The translations under genes were made by a program, and so were the position numbers. From contig NC_092577.1 in the NCBI RefSeq assembly GCF_037975245.1, positions 15,762,013 through 15,826,012 on the forward strand: a stretch of 64,000 bases of DNA, given 5' to 3'. Positions 11,690-25,000 of this stretch are shown piece after piece. Within the stretch, counting starts at the first letter, position 1. Each line of letters starts with the position of its first letter. This stretch comes from Apostichopus japonicus. Lineage: Eukaryota; Echinodermata; Holothuroidea; Aspidochirotida; Stichopodidae. The notes under the pieces are model-generated. The model was not told where the DNA came from and ran no database searches. It saw only the letters and a list, made by a program, of their open reading frames with translations.

Positions 11690-12110
11690 TAGGAGAGACC
11701 CTGGGATGTTGATTACGGAAATACTTGTTGATCTCCACAATTTGGCAGATCACTCGCTGTGTTGTTACATCCTGGCGTAGCAGATTTAGCCAGTGGGACG
11801 AACACCCATGTACTGTTTAGTCCGGGTTGGCGTCTTTCAGGCTTTTGCGCATTGCTTTCATTTTGTTCTCTTTGTCTGTAACAACTGATGTTACCGTGCA
11901 GCCAAACTTGTGGAATGCATCTGTGATTGATTCCTTAGCGATAGACTCAAGAGTAGGCTGCGGACTTCTGGTTGGTACCAGCCTCCACTGCTGAGAGAAA
12001 ATATGACTTCTCCCTCACATGTAGACTGCTGGCGATCACATAAGTATTATGGATGTCACTCCAATCAGGAGGGTGGCTTCCTGTCCTTGGGTCTCCCACC
12101 TTTGTTCTGA
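11690..12110 (-). pseudogene. hAT (DUF659) transposase fragment inside piggyBac relic
   Basis: On the - strand the translation gives DWSDIHNTYVIASSLHVREK, then TVTSVVTDKENKMKAMRKSL, a stop, and VHGCSSHWLNLLRQDV with KYFRNQH. These are the ordered blocks of DUF659/hAT transposases and match the relic at 4.93-5.96 kb. It sits between the piggyBac C-terminus and the LINE at 12127 and reads in the same direction as piggyBac, so one element inserted in the other or they recombined. No TSD was identified. Confidence 0.75.
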
Positions 12111-12126
12111 AGTTGACTGGTGATTA

Positions 12127-13430
12127 CAATGTAAAGGTGTGAAGACCGGGACTAGACGAGTTAGAATCGAACTCAAGTCCGATATCCCCTCTACCTTGTG
12201 GGCTAATGGGCACAGGGCCCACATTGCATATCCGGGCCAGCCTCGCACTTGTTGGAGGTGTGGGCTGGAAGGGCATGAGGCCAGGTTGTGCCCGAACAAG
12301 CGGTGTAGCCGCTGTTTACAGGTTGGACATACCCTGGTCGAGTGTAAAGGGGATATCGTGTGTAACTCGTGTGGAAAAACAGGCCATCTGGCCCGTTTAT
12401 GCCCAGACCGCTCTCATACGCCGCGAGAGTGGCTACGGGCGTGGTTGAAGCGGTCCCCGTCCCGGCCTATGACACCGTACCACCTGATGCTCCTGTCATC
12501 GCACCAGTGTCCGACACTAGCGCCCCGGTGGAGGCTTTGTTCCCCCTTTCGTGTCCGACCTCTTCCCTTATCGAGCTTGCCGAGAAGGACAAAACGGCGG
12601 AGATGGTACCAGCGGAGTGGCATGCGGAGCAGGATGCCGCTTGTTCACCGGTAGCTACGCCCGCTATCGGTGATACTAGTCGGGCCTCGAGTCAACTGGT
12701 CAGACATTAAGTGGCCCAGATTCTGACTCGCCAATGGAGGACTGCACTACAGCCTTAGTAGTTGTGGCTAAGGAGTCCTCCGATTGGTTTGACGAGACGA
12801 CACTCATTGACTCGAGCGGCCCTTCCACCCTGCCCGCAGTCGCTTCCGCTATACCGGACACGATGGTCGCTAGTGGACCTCCTGTTCCTGACAGGGAGGT
12901 CCACTCCATAAAAGTTGACGAGGAGCTAAGAACTCGCTCGCAGGAAAAGGGGGAACACGGCTAGGTGCCTGAAGAGACCCGTATTGGGAACAAAACATCG
13001 TAGATAGACACCTTATCCCTCGTCACCCTTAATGTGAATGGGTTGAGGGGTACCCCCAAAAAGGCCTGTCTTCTGCTGTCGGGACAGCGTTCCCCGGGTG
13101 GGGTTTGGAGTGAGAGTTGGTTGTTGGGTGTGGGGGTTGTGTGGTCGTTACATAATATGGGTTGGTTTTTTTCTGTTTGTGGTTTGGAGTTGGCTTTTTG
13201 GGGCCGGTTTGTAGTGTTTTCTTATTTTGCTTCTGTTGGCCTTTGGGTCCGTGTCCTTTTCACGTCACGTTAAACGCTACGTTAGTGACAGATTTGTGTT
13301 TGTGGGTTTCAGTTGGTTTTTTGGTGGTTGTTTAACAGGTGGTTGTTTTTGGTGGTTGTTTTACAGACAGATTGTTTTTGGTTCTGTTGACGTTTGGTCC
13401 GTGTCCGTTTTCTTTGCACGTAAAAAGCAG
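12127..13430 (+). mobile_element. LINE family 1, internally deleted derivative carrying ORF1
   Basis: The copy begins inside ORF1 (GTGTGAAGACCGGGAC). It carries the two CCHC knuckles (CWRCGLEGHEARLC and CNSCGKTGHLARLC) with frame breaks, the ORF1 C-terminal region (DTMVASGPPVPDREVHS), and the ORF2 start (TLNVNGLRGTPKK). It then jumps directly to the ORF2 end and 3' UTR, ending ACGTAAAAAGCA near 13430. The jump is at the same position as in the 1412-2015 copy. I could not see a TSD. It splits the piggyBac relic. Confidence 0.88.
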
Positions 13431-14937
13431 TCAGAACATACGTGTGACATCTTGATAAGCTTCACATTTTGGTATATAATTTCATTCTGATTCTTGGGAA
13501 GAGAAGCAACCAAATGGGAGAATACCTTAGAACAGATATTATGAACACTCCAATGGTATGCATTATACTTCACACTAACCAAGACCATCTGCAGAAATTT
13601 GTCGGGAGCTTCCGAATTACAATGAGTATTGGCCGGCTTAAACCTAGTTTTGACCGGTTCAAACCAGGTTGAACCGCTTTGTGGCCAAAACAGCTTTTCA
13701 CCGGTGAAAACCCAAGCCAGCATGTGCTCCTTTTCCTTCCTTTTTGAAGTCTTTTTCTGACTTAAGGGGAGATTCACGAAGTCGATTCTTGTTGATCGTA
13801 CCAACATAGAAGAGATCCATCTTTTCAATTCATTCACCATCTTAAAATTTTAGAAGAAATCGTCTGCAAAAAGCTTATAGTTGTGCTTCTCTGGAAGTGA
13901 AGAACATAGCTTGAAGACTACATTGCCACCCAGTCCACATGGTCTAGATCTTCATTTGCTATGCCAGTACCCTTTCCTTTGTATATGTCAAATACGTGCA
14001 AATATCCAGAAGCACCATATCTAGCCCAGAGTTTGAAACGACATGTTTAGGTTTCTTTGGGAGGTACTTTATAGGAGAGATCTCCCTTTGAATGCCATTA
14101 TTATTTCATCAACGCATTGGTTCTCTTGAGGGCTCACATAGCAAAGCTTTCATTCAGCTCATTTATCCATGACCTAATTTTCCAAGCCCTATCTTCCTTT
14201 TCGGCATCAGAAACAAGCAAGTTGTTTCTCACATGCAAATGTGATGCTATTTTCTGAAATCGATTTCTAGACATAAAGCTGTCGTCAACTATTTGGTGGA
14301 TAGCGTGTATCAGACTGCCAGTAACAACCAACTAATGGCATCTGGGCCAAACCCATATAGAAATATATCCCAGTGAACATCTCTATTCCCGCTGCAGACT
14401 GATGCCATACTTTTGGTGAGCATAGAGGTTTGTCTCTACAGCCAGCTTTGAGAACATATCATCAGTCACAAATCTCTTGAAATAACCATACGGTGATACA
14501 TCCTCCTCCGTTGGTTCTGGTTGAAGAGCATCCGCAGCAAATCAGTTTTTGGTGGGACAAATGGCCTTCGTTTATCAAAATTGTAGTTTTCTTGATTTGT
14601 TGGGTTTTTCTTCACCGGAATATGTTTGGCCAAAGATGAAAGGGATTTATCATCTGATGAAGCAAATCCCTAACTTTCACTTCCCTCACTGTCTTGTGAT
14701 GACTCTGCATCGTGGTCACTATCAGGTAAGTTATCAATATCAGAGTTAACCTCTGATAGTTGATAAAAATCACTATTGCCTCCATCCAGGATATCCAATA
14801 CCTCCTGTCCAGTGTATCGGTGTCTTGGCATAATATTACAAAATATAGAAGCAACAATTGGATGTTCAGGATCTTCATTTCTTTGTTCGTAACATCGATC
14901 AGGTGCTGCCCTTCATGATGCTCATGAGCTGCCAATA

Positions 14938-15327
14938 ATGACCTTGCTAGCTGCCACCATAGGTGGCCCCACCGCACACCCATTATCATTTTACTGCATG
15001 CAGTTTGCCTCAGGATATATCATCCCTCCTTACCAGGACCCCCATAGAATGGTAATGCATGGCTGGCAGTATTTCCTCACCATGAAGCTATACGCCGAGC
15101 TTACATGTACAAGATTGGCCTATGCTCCCAACCATGACCACGGTAGAATGGTAATGCAAGGCAGCCTATATGTCCTTTACCATGTTATGTCAAACACTTA
15201 TAGTGCCGTGAACCCTCATGTAGATATCTTTTACCTCGTGTATTGCAGTTTTGCCATTGAGTATTGGGAAGTCTACCAAGGAAAAGTTCTTGCTGTCGGA
15301 GGTGTAAGCTTAACCATTTCGCATTGA
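14938..15327 (+). other. Unrecognised open frame, 129 codons
   Basis: This open frame follows directly upstream of the piggyBac start, on the opposite strand. It contains two related segments (RMVMHGWQYFLT and RMVMQGSLYVLY) that reflect a short tandem duplication in the DNA at about 15047-15190. There are no recognised domains, no splice support and no neighbours that explain it. It may be the 5' flank of the piggyBac element rather than a gene. Confidence 0.15.
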
Positions 15328-17097
15328 ACTTATACTCTTATATAAACATTATTTTCATATCGAAATAAGATGACTGAATAGTGGGTGACAGTTATGCCTA
15401 GGCCCTACACACTGCATGTTTTTAGTGTCACACTCAGCTGACGAGAATCACTACTTTTTCCCCAGTGGTGCTTCTTTGTTGGCTGTTTTGTGTGGTGAGG
15501 GATTTATCTTCAGCTTTGTTTGCTGTGGAGTATAAATGGGAAGATTAATACACAGAGTGTAGAAAGCATCTGTACAGCATCTGCCTGACAGCGTCAGGGA
15601 GATGCTGACAGCATCTCCCTGACTGAATAATAGACAACTTTCCCTATAAAAAAAACCCAACCCCCCCCCAAAAAAAAGTGTCTATTCTACCAAACCATAC
15701 TTTTATCCCCCGTAGGACCTCGAACAGGGGTAAACTCCTTTTAGTTGTTGCTAAACAGAGTTACTCCAGCTCTCCCTCTTCGTGAAATACTTGCTTTACA
15801 ATTGTACTCTCATACTTTACTTTATTACTCTGCATTTGACTTTATTACTATTGAGAAAACATTTCACTAGTGGTGAATTTCTACACAAAGTATCAAAAAA
15901 GCTGTACACGTGTATGGCTTGAGCATTACATTAGGAAGTATGATGGAAAACATTTTGAACAGAGAGGTCTGCAAGATGTCATCCTCAGAACAGTAGCCTA
16001 GGCTAGCTATGTTTGAATCATTGCATACTTCCTTTTTAAAATCACCAGATAAGAGAAGCATGCAAGATTCAATTGCTGAATTGACTGGGGAGAATGTACC
16101 CCATGGAGTAAGGGAGCCCAATATCTAAGCGGCCACGAAAGGCGCCTAAGCATGTGTAAAATTTCATGGAAAAGTCATGTTCAACCCCAAAGCCTTTGCT
16201 TGTTTTATAACCTTATTAAGTGTGTCATGTCAATCATACCATCAACATTACTTGAAAAAAACATGTCAAAAGAATTTAAATGCAAGTTTGAGAAGGTATG
16301 TGAAATCTGGCACAGATATGGATGCAATACAATTTAAGCAGATACAAGAGCATCAATGACGCAGTATCTCAATACTGGAAGTTCTAATTTCGATTCCTAA
16401 TTTCATATCTTTACTCTGTATCTACAATTATCAATATCAATCATGCTACAACAAATATAGAACTTGCATTTACACTACTTTACCACGAATAGTCTCTGCA
16501 GGTTACACTTCATCCTACGAGTGTTGCCTTTAGCGCTCACTATCGTTGTAAGGTCGTTCTAATGTCATAGAATATTGTAGATGCCCGCCTTGAGAAAGCT
16601 AGGCCTATCGACCTATGTTACTGTAGACTGTAGTGGTGACTACCATCAAAACTGTGTCCACTTCCAAGTAGTGTTGAAACGATTATGCATAACAGAAAAT
16701 ACAGATTACGGATTATTTTTTTCATAATCCGATTATTTGAAAAAGAGAAAATATCCCGTTTATACGAAATCGGCAATAAAGTTTGTGATAGAAAAAATTA
16801 TTGTTGTGATTTTCCTCTTTCCTTTTGCTTTCGTTGTAACACAATGCTCTTAGGTATACTTTTGTTTGTACCAAATCACCTCTGGAGTTTCTCGGAAAGA
16901 TTTTTTGTTTTTACAAATGTCCAAAATACGAAAATATGACATCCTACCTAGTCAGCACTGTGCTAAGCGAATGGCCTAACCACCTCGACGTGTATGTTAA
17001 TGGCTTGAAATGGGCTAAGAATTAGTTACTAAAAATATCCATCTCAAAAAGCATCCATCTTCAATCTTTACCAAAGTGTAAATTTTAATAACATATT
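15328..17097. other. Unassigned sequence left of the giant element
   Basis: AT-rich sequence with short simple runs (C run near 15661) and no supported gene. Because the 21.5 kb element starts at 17104, this represents the sequence into which it inserted. Confidence 0.3.
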
Positions 17098-17103
17098 GCC
17101 TAC

Positions 17104-17645
17104 TACGGAATGCCATATGTTTCAAAAATGTCCAAAACTATATAAGAATGTCCAAAATAATATAAGCATGTCCAAAAATATATAAGCATGTCCAAATTTA
17201 TATAAACATGTCGAAACTAATATGAGTATGTCCAAAAATAATATGAGCAAGCCCAAAATAATATGAGAGTGTCGAAAAATTATATGAACATGTCGAATGT
17301 AACTGCTTACTTCAACTTTATATTGAACATTTTGGCATTTGAATTCACGCCATATGTTGCAAAATATCCAAAACAATATAAGCATGTCCAAAATAATATA
17401 AGCATGTCCAAATTTATATAAACATGTCGAAAACAATATGAGGATGTCCAAAAATAATAAGAGCATGTCCAAAATAATATAAGAGTGTCGAGAGATTATA
17501 TGAGCATGTCCAAAATATTAAAAAAGTGTCGAAAAATAATACAAAAGTCTCGAGCGTAAATGCTAGATTCAATTTTGAAATGAACAGTCTGGCGTTTGAA
17601 TTTACGCCATATGTTCCAAATATCAAACTTTTTATTTCGGTATGC
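17104..17645 (+). repeat. Left terminal inverted repeat
   Basis: The repeat consists of 20-21 bp units of the form CATGTCCAAAATAATATAAG, with variants CATGTCGAAA and GTGTCGAAAAAT, in at least two sub-blocks. The sub-blocks open with GCCATATGTTTCAAAAATGT (17113) and GCCATATGTTGCAAAATAT (about 17348). A third GCCATATGTTCCAAATATC word closes the repeat near 17608. Its inverse complement is at 38110-38621. It runs open in places, but that coding potential is only a product of the period. Confidence 0.88.
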
Positions 17646-18196
17646 TGAAACAAATACACCATATCCAGCGTAACGTAAGACGATGTACAGTTCATCCATT
17701 ACCGTATAAGTGTGTGTATTTATTTTTTAATGATATTTCGATCGAGAACGATTTTATTTTCGAGGAAATATTAGTTGAGTTGTTTCGTAGCGCGAGTGGT
17801 CAACCGGGCCCCAAGGTGCTGTAACTATCAGTGAGTTTACTACGAACCACTGTGTTTAACACTCCACGCGGTTTAATCACTTATCTGTAGTCGGCGAGTT
17901 CTTTCCACGAGTTTCCATCTTGATATTTAGTTAAAAGGTGAGAGTGAAGATTAAACGTTGAATACCCCTAACCTAGGCTTACTTTTTAATCCTGGGCTAG
18001 TGTTCTACTTCGTTCATGTAGGCTAACCCATAGGCCATAATTCGTCATTTCGTCACCACTGTCAGTAGCCTGGTAGGCCTAACTATAGGCTACTGTATAT
18101 AACTCCTTGGCTTATCATTTATATCCAACTTTGGGTAAAGACAGTAGTACTAGGCCTACTACTACTACGTACTAGGCATATTAGTGGTTCTGATTT

Positions 18197-18320
18197 AGAA
18201 TCCGTACCATTCGACCCTACTTCCTAACCCCTATACCCTACCTCCTAACCCTACTCCCTAACCCTATTCCTTACTTCCTAACCCCTACTCCCTAGCCCTA
18301 CTTCCTAACCCCTGACCTTA
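18197..18320. repeat. CCTAACCC-rich degenerate minisatellite
   Basis: Units of about 15 bp, such as CCCTACTTCCTAACC, repeat roughly eight times. They are rich in CCTAACCC words that resemble degenerate telomere repeats (CCCTAA). It lies in the 5' flank of the HECT gene inside the giant element. Confidence 0.7.
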
Positions 18321-19011
18321 GTTATGCTGCCGATTCGAAGAAAGCTTTCCCATTCATATGGTATGGATTCTAAAGTTAGGCCCTATTAGTAATATAACCT
18401 GTGGCTTAGTGTTAATGTTATTATGCAAGTATCCAAATATCATTTTATCCCTATTTCAGTGCGTCGATCGCCTAATTTCTTGCACCCCAATCTTTGCCCT
18501 GTTTGCACCTAGGCAGAAAGGCCTATAGGCCCTATACAGGCTATAGTACTTCAACCATGGAAGTATTACCCTGAGTCCTGACAGGTGATACTTCCATGCT
18601 ATAACTACATTGGGCCGCACTGTTTTCCTTGCAAAATTATGACTCCAGATTGAAATATGTTTTTAGAAACGCTTCAAAATTATCCACTTTTTTACACCAC
18701 TTATCATGCTGGGCCTAATTGCTTCATTCTTTGTTCAGAGAGGACCAGCATAGGGCTAGAAAATAAAGTTTTTTACTGATTACTTTGGTCTGCACTTGTA
18801 CCCAAGAAAAAGCTAACGTATTTTCAACGTTTTTTAACCTCATTTCTATCACTATGACAGTATGAGTATGACTACTGTACTCAAAATGTTTTTCACCATT
18901 TCCAAGGTTCTTTACGAAGTTAGCCACAAAGTAATTTAAAAAAAGTTTCAACAGTTAATACCAATTAGGCTAACAGCCATATATGTGCATACATTTGAAC
19001 CATAGGAAAGA

Positions 19012-22000
19012 ATGGAGGAAGAAGATTTTAGATCCCTTGTTGAGGCTTTGACACCAAGGGTAGTGGATGCCGGTAGACAGCGTCTACAAGCATCAACCAC
19101 ATCAACACCAACCACATCAACATCTCAACCACCATTGACCAGCCAGAGGCAGTTTCCACTGACTCAGCCATCAACAAGTGGATGGAAGCCCAGGTAAGAA
19201 GGTGTAAAACATGTAAAAGTTTGAGGCTGCATTGTGCTGTTATCATTTGGAACTTAACTATGTACTGTTATATATATTTCATATATTGATCTTTTAAGCA
19301 ATTATAATTCTGCAATTTATGTACAACATTAAATGAATGCTGTCTTTTAGTTGTAGTGTACTACATAAAAAATGTTAACTTCTTTTAGTTAATTTTTTGT
19401 GCTGGATTCAAATCTGCATGTGTCCTAATGTGAGGCTCATCTATAGTATGGTATGGCTCATCTACTGTACGAAGAAATATAAAGAGCGAATTACATGTTT
19501 GAGGTAAAGTGTGTATATTTTAAAGGGAATAGTAGAACATTCATATCAGTCTCGCATCTTATGCTAAATATTTCAAGTTTGTACTTTGATGGACATATTC
19601 AGTGTAATATCAATGTCAAAAACTGATACAGTAAGATCAACTTAATAAAAATAGCTTTGTTTATGGCAACATTATCTTGGATATACATATGTATAAATTA
19701 ATCATTTATAATTACTGTACCATGCAGAACACAACATTAGCCAACATCAAAGCTTGTAATAATTACACTTCTCAAATAACAAAACAATATGTAACTTCAA
19801 ATCAATGTTATGTAGGTGTACCCCAAAAGAAGAACTGAGGAGGGCTTTTAGGAGGAGGCAACATGTTCCCTATAAGAAGAAAGAGCTGGGATCAAAATGC
19901 ATTGATGTCATCCTGCTTCCTGATCATGAATGGTTGGTTTGCGGTATCATTTCTTTATTAGAGGAACTGGGAACATCTCTGATGATTAAGGGGGCAATAT
20001 GGGACTAGTTTCATAAGGAATTTGAGAATGTGCTGAAAGTGTTTATATATAAGTCTTCATAAGCATTAGAAAATGCATCGTTAATATTGGTGAATGTGTA
20101 CGTCATGCTGCACAGAATGGGGTTTTGAGGAATGCTGTGAGACTGTTATTTAATATATTTCCAAAATGTTCAACAGCATATTAATAGTACTCAGTCTTGT
20201 TCATAATTAATGTTTAGTGATCATATTCAATGAATAACTTGACATAATAATTTCATTAAAGAAGGGGCCTTTCAATGAAAAAGAAACTTTTACATACTGT
20301 ACATCACAACATGTTACAGTATACATTGTTTTGTGTTGAAATACTGCTTGGTGATAAAAGTTTTTCAAATTGATAGAATTCTTGACATCAAAGCCTTGTA
20401 GGTCAGTCAAGTGTTTTTATAGCAATGCTTGAAAATATTGTTTAATTCAACTACTGTACATAGTTAAGCTGTACAGTCATTAATAGTAACCACAGGCTCC
20501 ATAGCCAAAGCATTCATTTCTTCATACATAACATGTTACTATTAAGCTGGAAAATTTAACCAAATTAAAGTTCTTGGTATTTTATGTTAATAATGCATGC
20601 ATACACCAGGAATATATGCTTTTAGCATCCTTTTCCACAATGTTCAAACTTAGCTTCTTAGAACCATTCATTATGTGAGTGCATTGGTGTGAGCTCTTTT
20701 GACTGTCCAAAAGCAAAAACTGAACCATCTGAGGTACAACATCTTCAATGTAAATGACATGTACACCTTTAAGTTTTGTGGGCTTATGACTTGGTTAACC
20801 AATGAATCATTGTGTAATGTTTAGCACTGCAAATGGTTCAATTTTGAATTAAGAAGATCCTTGTTGAATAGTTTCAGCGATATGATGTACAGTAATGAAC
20901 ATGTGGAATTGACAATTGATTGCAATGATCACAATATCAGGATGCATAATACAGCCAACACTGTATGCACAATAATGTACTACACTGATGATTGTCATTA
21001 TATTTCTCTGATGCAGGTCTAAAGTGGTACGAGGAAAGGAGAGGGCACAATTTCATCAAGAAGGGTTGTTGGTAGATACGTTTAGGTTCGAGAAAAGCTG
21101 GTCAGAGGGCCAGGTGTTTGATGCACTCTTCAATGCATTCAGAAATCAACTGACCACAGCGTCTGGTGAAAGTGTAACGTAAGATTAAATTTCTTTTATT
21201 ATCCAATGTAGTGGGTGAATCTAGGGATTGATAATGGCTGTATGCATGCTATTATATTAAAAGTTTGTAAGCCTAACAAAACAACATGTGCTTTTGCACT
21301 GGTATAGTGCATTTGCGTGACAAGTAAATGAACCATGTAGTAAAATCATTTTCATAGCTGCCATGTATTTGAGGTCAAGATAGGCAACTTAAAACAGTAT
21401 TTCAGGTCTCACTTCAGATTGGTATTTATAAGTTGCACTTCGAGGGTACACGACCCCAATTGTGGCTTATATTTCATATAACTGTGCATACAATCTATAT
21501 TCGTTAAAAAAAATGCAGGTACAGGAGAGTGCAGAAATAGTCAATATTTACCCCATTAGGTAGTTCAGGTCAATATTTTACAACAAGCCTGTACATGATC
21601 TACACATGCAGTAACTTTGCATGTCCATACATGGAGTCATATGATAATACCAGTACCACTCAGGTTAGCTAACAGATTCTAGGTACTGTGATAAATTATG
21701 TCAGAAATGTAGTGCAGGCTTTTTGTCTAACTAGAAAAATCTGCTGTCTTTTATTTATATGAACATTACAGAGTCTTGCTTCCCTGCAACTTTTATGTTA
21801 GCCTACCATGAAGGTGATTTTTACACATTCAATGGATGGTTCACAGTGATGCTGTTACAGAGATTTTGAAGGATTGAATTATTTTGGAAATAAATAAAAT
21901 TAAAGAAATGATACATAAAAGCCAAACTGTTTGTAAGTAATATTCCTCTGTTTTTTTTTTAAAATCTCATGAAAGGGCAACATGATAGTAAGAGTAGTGT

Positions 22001-25000
22001 GTTGCCTGCATGAAGACTGATGTGAAGGTTTATGGAGGATAATGTTTATGTTTTGTTGAAGTATATTGTTGTAAATGAAATGCTGTAAGTAGGCTGTATT
22101 AAATAAGAGTATTTCAAATCACTTCAAGGAAGTGCTCATGAAGTTGTCTTTAATTTTGCCTTTCAGATTTTGCCTTAAGAAACCAGAGGGAGTTGTCTTA
22201 CTACAACCCAGAATTGCCCCAACAGAAACACTCAGTGGAGAGAAAATTTGCGAAATTTTTTCACAGAAGACAGTATATTTGTGCCCGGATCGGGATCTGC
22301 AAGTATTTAAAAAGGTACTATGAGTAAACTACAGTAGCATGTGGCTATATGCTACAAAGAGGACAACAGGGTGACTTTAGTTCATTGATCTCAACTCACT
22401 TCGTAATTCCCTTGGTTGATTTTTTTTTTAGATACTTTGTGTAAGCAGACAAGTGTTGATGTGTTCTAGTACGATTGAATACATGAATATGTGCTTGGAA
22501 CCACATTACACATTACTTCAATAAAGATCACTTCAAGAATTCTTATTTCATGAATTTAATTTCCAATCAGAATGTAAAAAAAGCTTATTATATTTTTTGG
22601 GAGTTTAATGTCATGTAAGGCTCACTGTGCTGAAACTTGGTATCATGTTGTAAGGTTATAACAGGTATGTGTTGATGTATGTTAAAGTTTGTATAAATTT
22701 GCATATTAATGAGGGGTTGTGGCTTCATCTAATTTTGCAACATTTAGTGTAGGTATAAGAGAATGCCTGTTACTCATTATAGTCACTATGTAGATGGATT
22801 TTAGTGAGTAGAATGACCCTATTGTTTTTGGTGGTTATATTACGGGTATTAATGAGGTAATAGGGTCAAAACTTCATGCATAAGTCTAATTTTTAAAGAA
22901 CCTCAAGTCTGCCAATCAACAATTTCAGCAAGGAATCATTCAATGCACTGCATCTATGTGAATAATTTTCTCTCTTTCTTCCATACTAAGGAAATCATCT
23001 CAAGTGATGAAGATGACAAATTGGTAAGCCTTCTCATTTATGGTGTCCATATAATGATTCCATGTTCTTCAGGTACACTTAGCAGATTGTTTGTGTGGAG
23101 GTGATGTTATCACTTTATTTCATAGGCCTTCTGAAATGTTTTCAGCCATTATCACCATTCTGTCACTCAGTGTTTTAGCTGTCTGATTGCTGTTTGGATT
23201 ATGGGTGAAAAAAATTAAATAATTTAACTCACGTCATCCATTTTTATGGGAGCTATATACTGACAGAACAGATTTAAATACTTCAGGACTTTGGTTTGAA
23301 AGAAAGTAAAATACTGCATGACTATGGTTATAGAATGGAACCGCAACCAGCAGTCTGTATTTACATTTACAGGAAGATGACAGAGCTGATGAAACACCCC
23401 TCTTTGGTGAGAGTTCCAAATCAACATACAGTGAGAGTAGTAGTAGTAGAAGTAAGTAAATAATTTAACTATTCCTGGTTATTGCAACAGACATTGGTTG
23501 GCATGTTTTTATTACATTACATGTGTAGCTTCACAATCAGTACAAAATATAACTAAATCGCAGGAGAACGGAAGTATTCTCAGAAACATTGGAAAAAAAC
23601 AAGGTTTAACTAGTAGAACACTCGCGACAAATTACATACATTACTTTTTTAAGTAAATATGAGCAAAAATTGAAAGCTAGCTGTGTAACCATAACAATGC
23701 ATTTCCCCTGGTACCATATGTTCTAATTTTGCGAACTTCAAATGCTTTACTAAGGTCCATAAAAATACAGTACAATCTTAGCAACTTTTAACTGACTAGG
23801 AAAGACTCCACTCTTAAAAGAAATATTGAAAATATCAGTAACAGGTTTTGCTATGTATGGAAGGACATCCCTTAATTATATCATGTTTAATGTCATCATA
23901 TCCTGCAGATTTATTTGGCTTAAATTAAGGGAAGCTAGATCGTGCAACTTCTATGAATTTGTCTTCAGTAATGGGTGATATAAACATAGAAGAATCATTA
24001 AGATTTACATTATATAGGAAGTCAGCAGCTTTACTAGTTGTATGGATTTTGCTAGAAAGACAGGTCTGTATTGACAAAGAACTAATTGAAGTAATTATTC
24101 ACAATTTCGCTGATGTTGTTCGATTCGTTATTACCATCATGAAGTGAAGGGGGTACGATGTTGCTTTATCTTTACGATGGAGAAGGTTATTAATAGCACT
24201 TCATGTTTCATTTGGATTGTTTTAACAATCTATTATAGAATTAAATCTTCTTAGACCTGCCTATAATAAAGGTGTGCTCCTTTCGATTTTGTGTAGTTCT
24301 AAGTTGCATGAGGAGTCTTTTAGGTATTTATGGTAAAGCTTATTCTTTTATTTAATCGTTGGCAACATACTACTGGTAATCCATGGGTGTCTGTTTTTTC
24401 TTCAGTCTGCTTAGTTTTCCTAGGTTTGACTTTTTATTGATTCCTTGCCGAAGGCCGAAGGAATCTATGCAGTATGGTGATTGTGTGCGCGTGTGTAATG
24501 CCTTAGCTTGTAAACATGATATCTCAAAAAGTAAAAGTTGGTTGAACTTCAAACTTGGTAAGTGGGTAGCCCTTAGAAAGAAGACGATCCCTATTTTTTC
24601 CAAGGAGGTCAAAGGTCATTTGAGGTCAACAGAGGTATCAAAGTCTGAAAACCTTGTAAACACGATCTCTCAAGAAGTAAAAGTTGGTTGAACTTCAAAC
24701 TTTGTAAGTGGGTATCCCTTAGTGCCTTAAGTACTGTTTTAGCCTTTCCAAAACCCAGAAACAGCAGTGTGTCTAGGATTTGACAGTATTACATGTGAGA
24801 AATGATCGTAAGCATTGGATGCTTGAGTTTCATGTTGGTTTTGCCACAATGCAACACAATGGTAAAAAGCAACACATGCAAACTGGGATATTCAGAACAG
24901 TTTATTTAATGTTTAGGAAACAGCAATGTCCTTTCATAATGTACATTATTTAACATATTTTTGGTAGTTATTTATCATTTGGAACTATTTCATACTTAGT

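Larger units (their letters stand above)
11167..14831 (-). pseudogene. piggyBac-type transposase, interrupted and decayed
   Basis: Read on the - strand, an ATG at 14831 gives MPRHRYTGQEVLDILDGG followed by an acidic stretch, as in piggyBac N-termini. A TAG breaks the frame near 14670. Downstream are SRNRFQKIASHLHVRNN and DEIIMAFKGRSPIKYLPKKP (around 14260 and 14100), then decayed sequence to about 13740. The C-terminal part resumes near 11650 with DRPRVIGMHNKSMGGVDLLD and KGKRWYSYLLCNRWTNAMVN. It ends in a Cys/His-rich tail (CRNCPHG, then CIKCNVHLCLNK and a YHVH end) with a stop at 11167. The middle is replaced by a hAT-derived fragment and LINE 12127-13430. No TTAA-flanked terminal repeats were found. 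It cannot make an active transposase. Confidence 0.85.

Noticed and set aside
17122-17699. Open frames on - rich in Leu/Phe/Ile within the left TIR, and mirror frames at 38489-38743
   Set aside because: They come from the 20-21 bp unit of the inverted repeats. The mirrored occurrence at the other TIR confirms that they are repeat-borne.
24383-24691. 102-codon open frame in the HECT intron
   Set aside because: It lies in the hairpin-ended repeat copy and has no motif.
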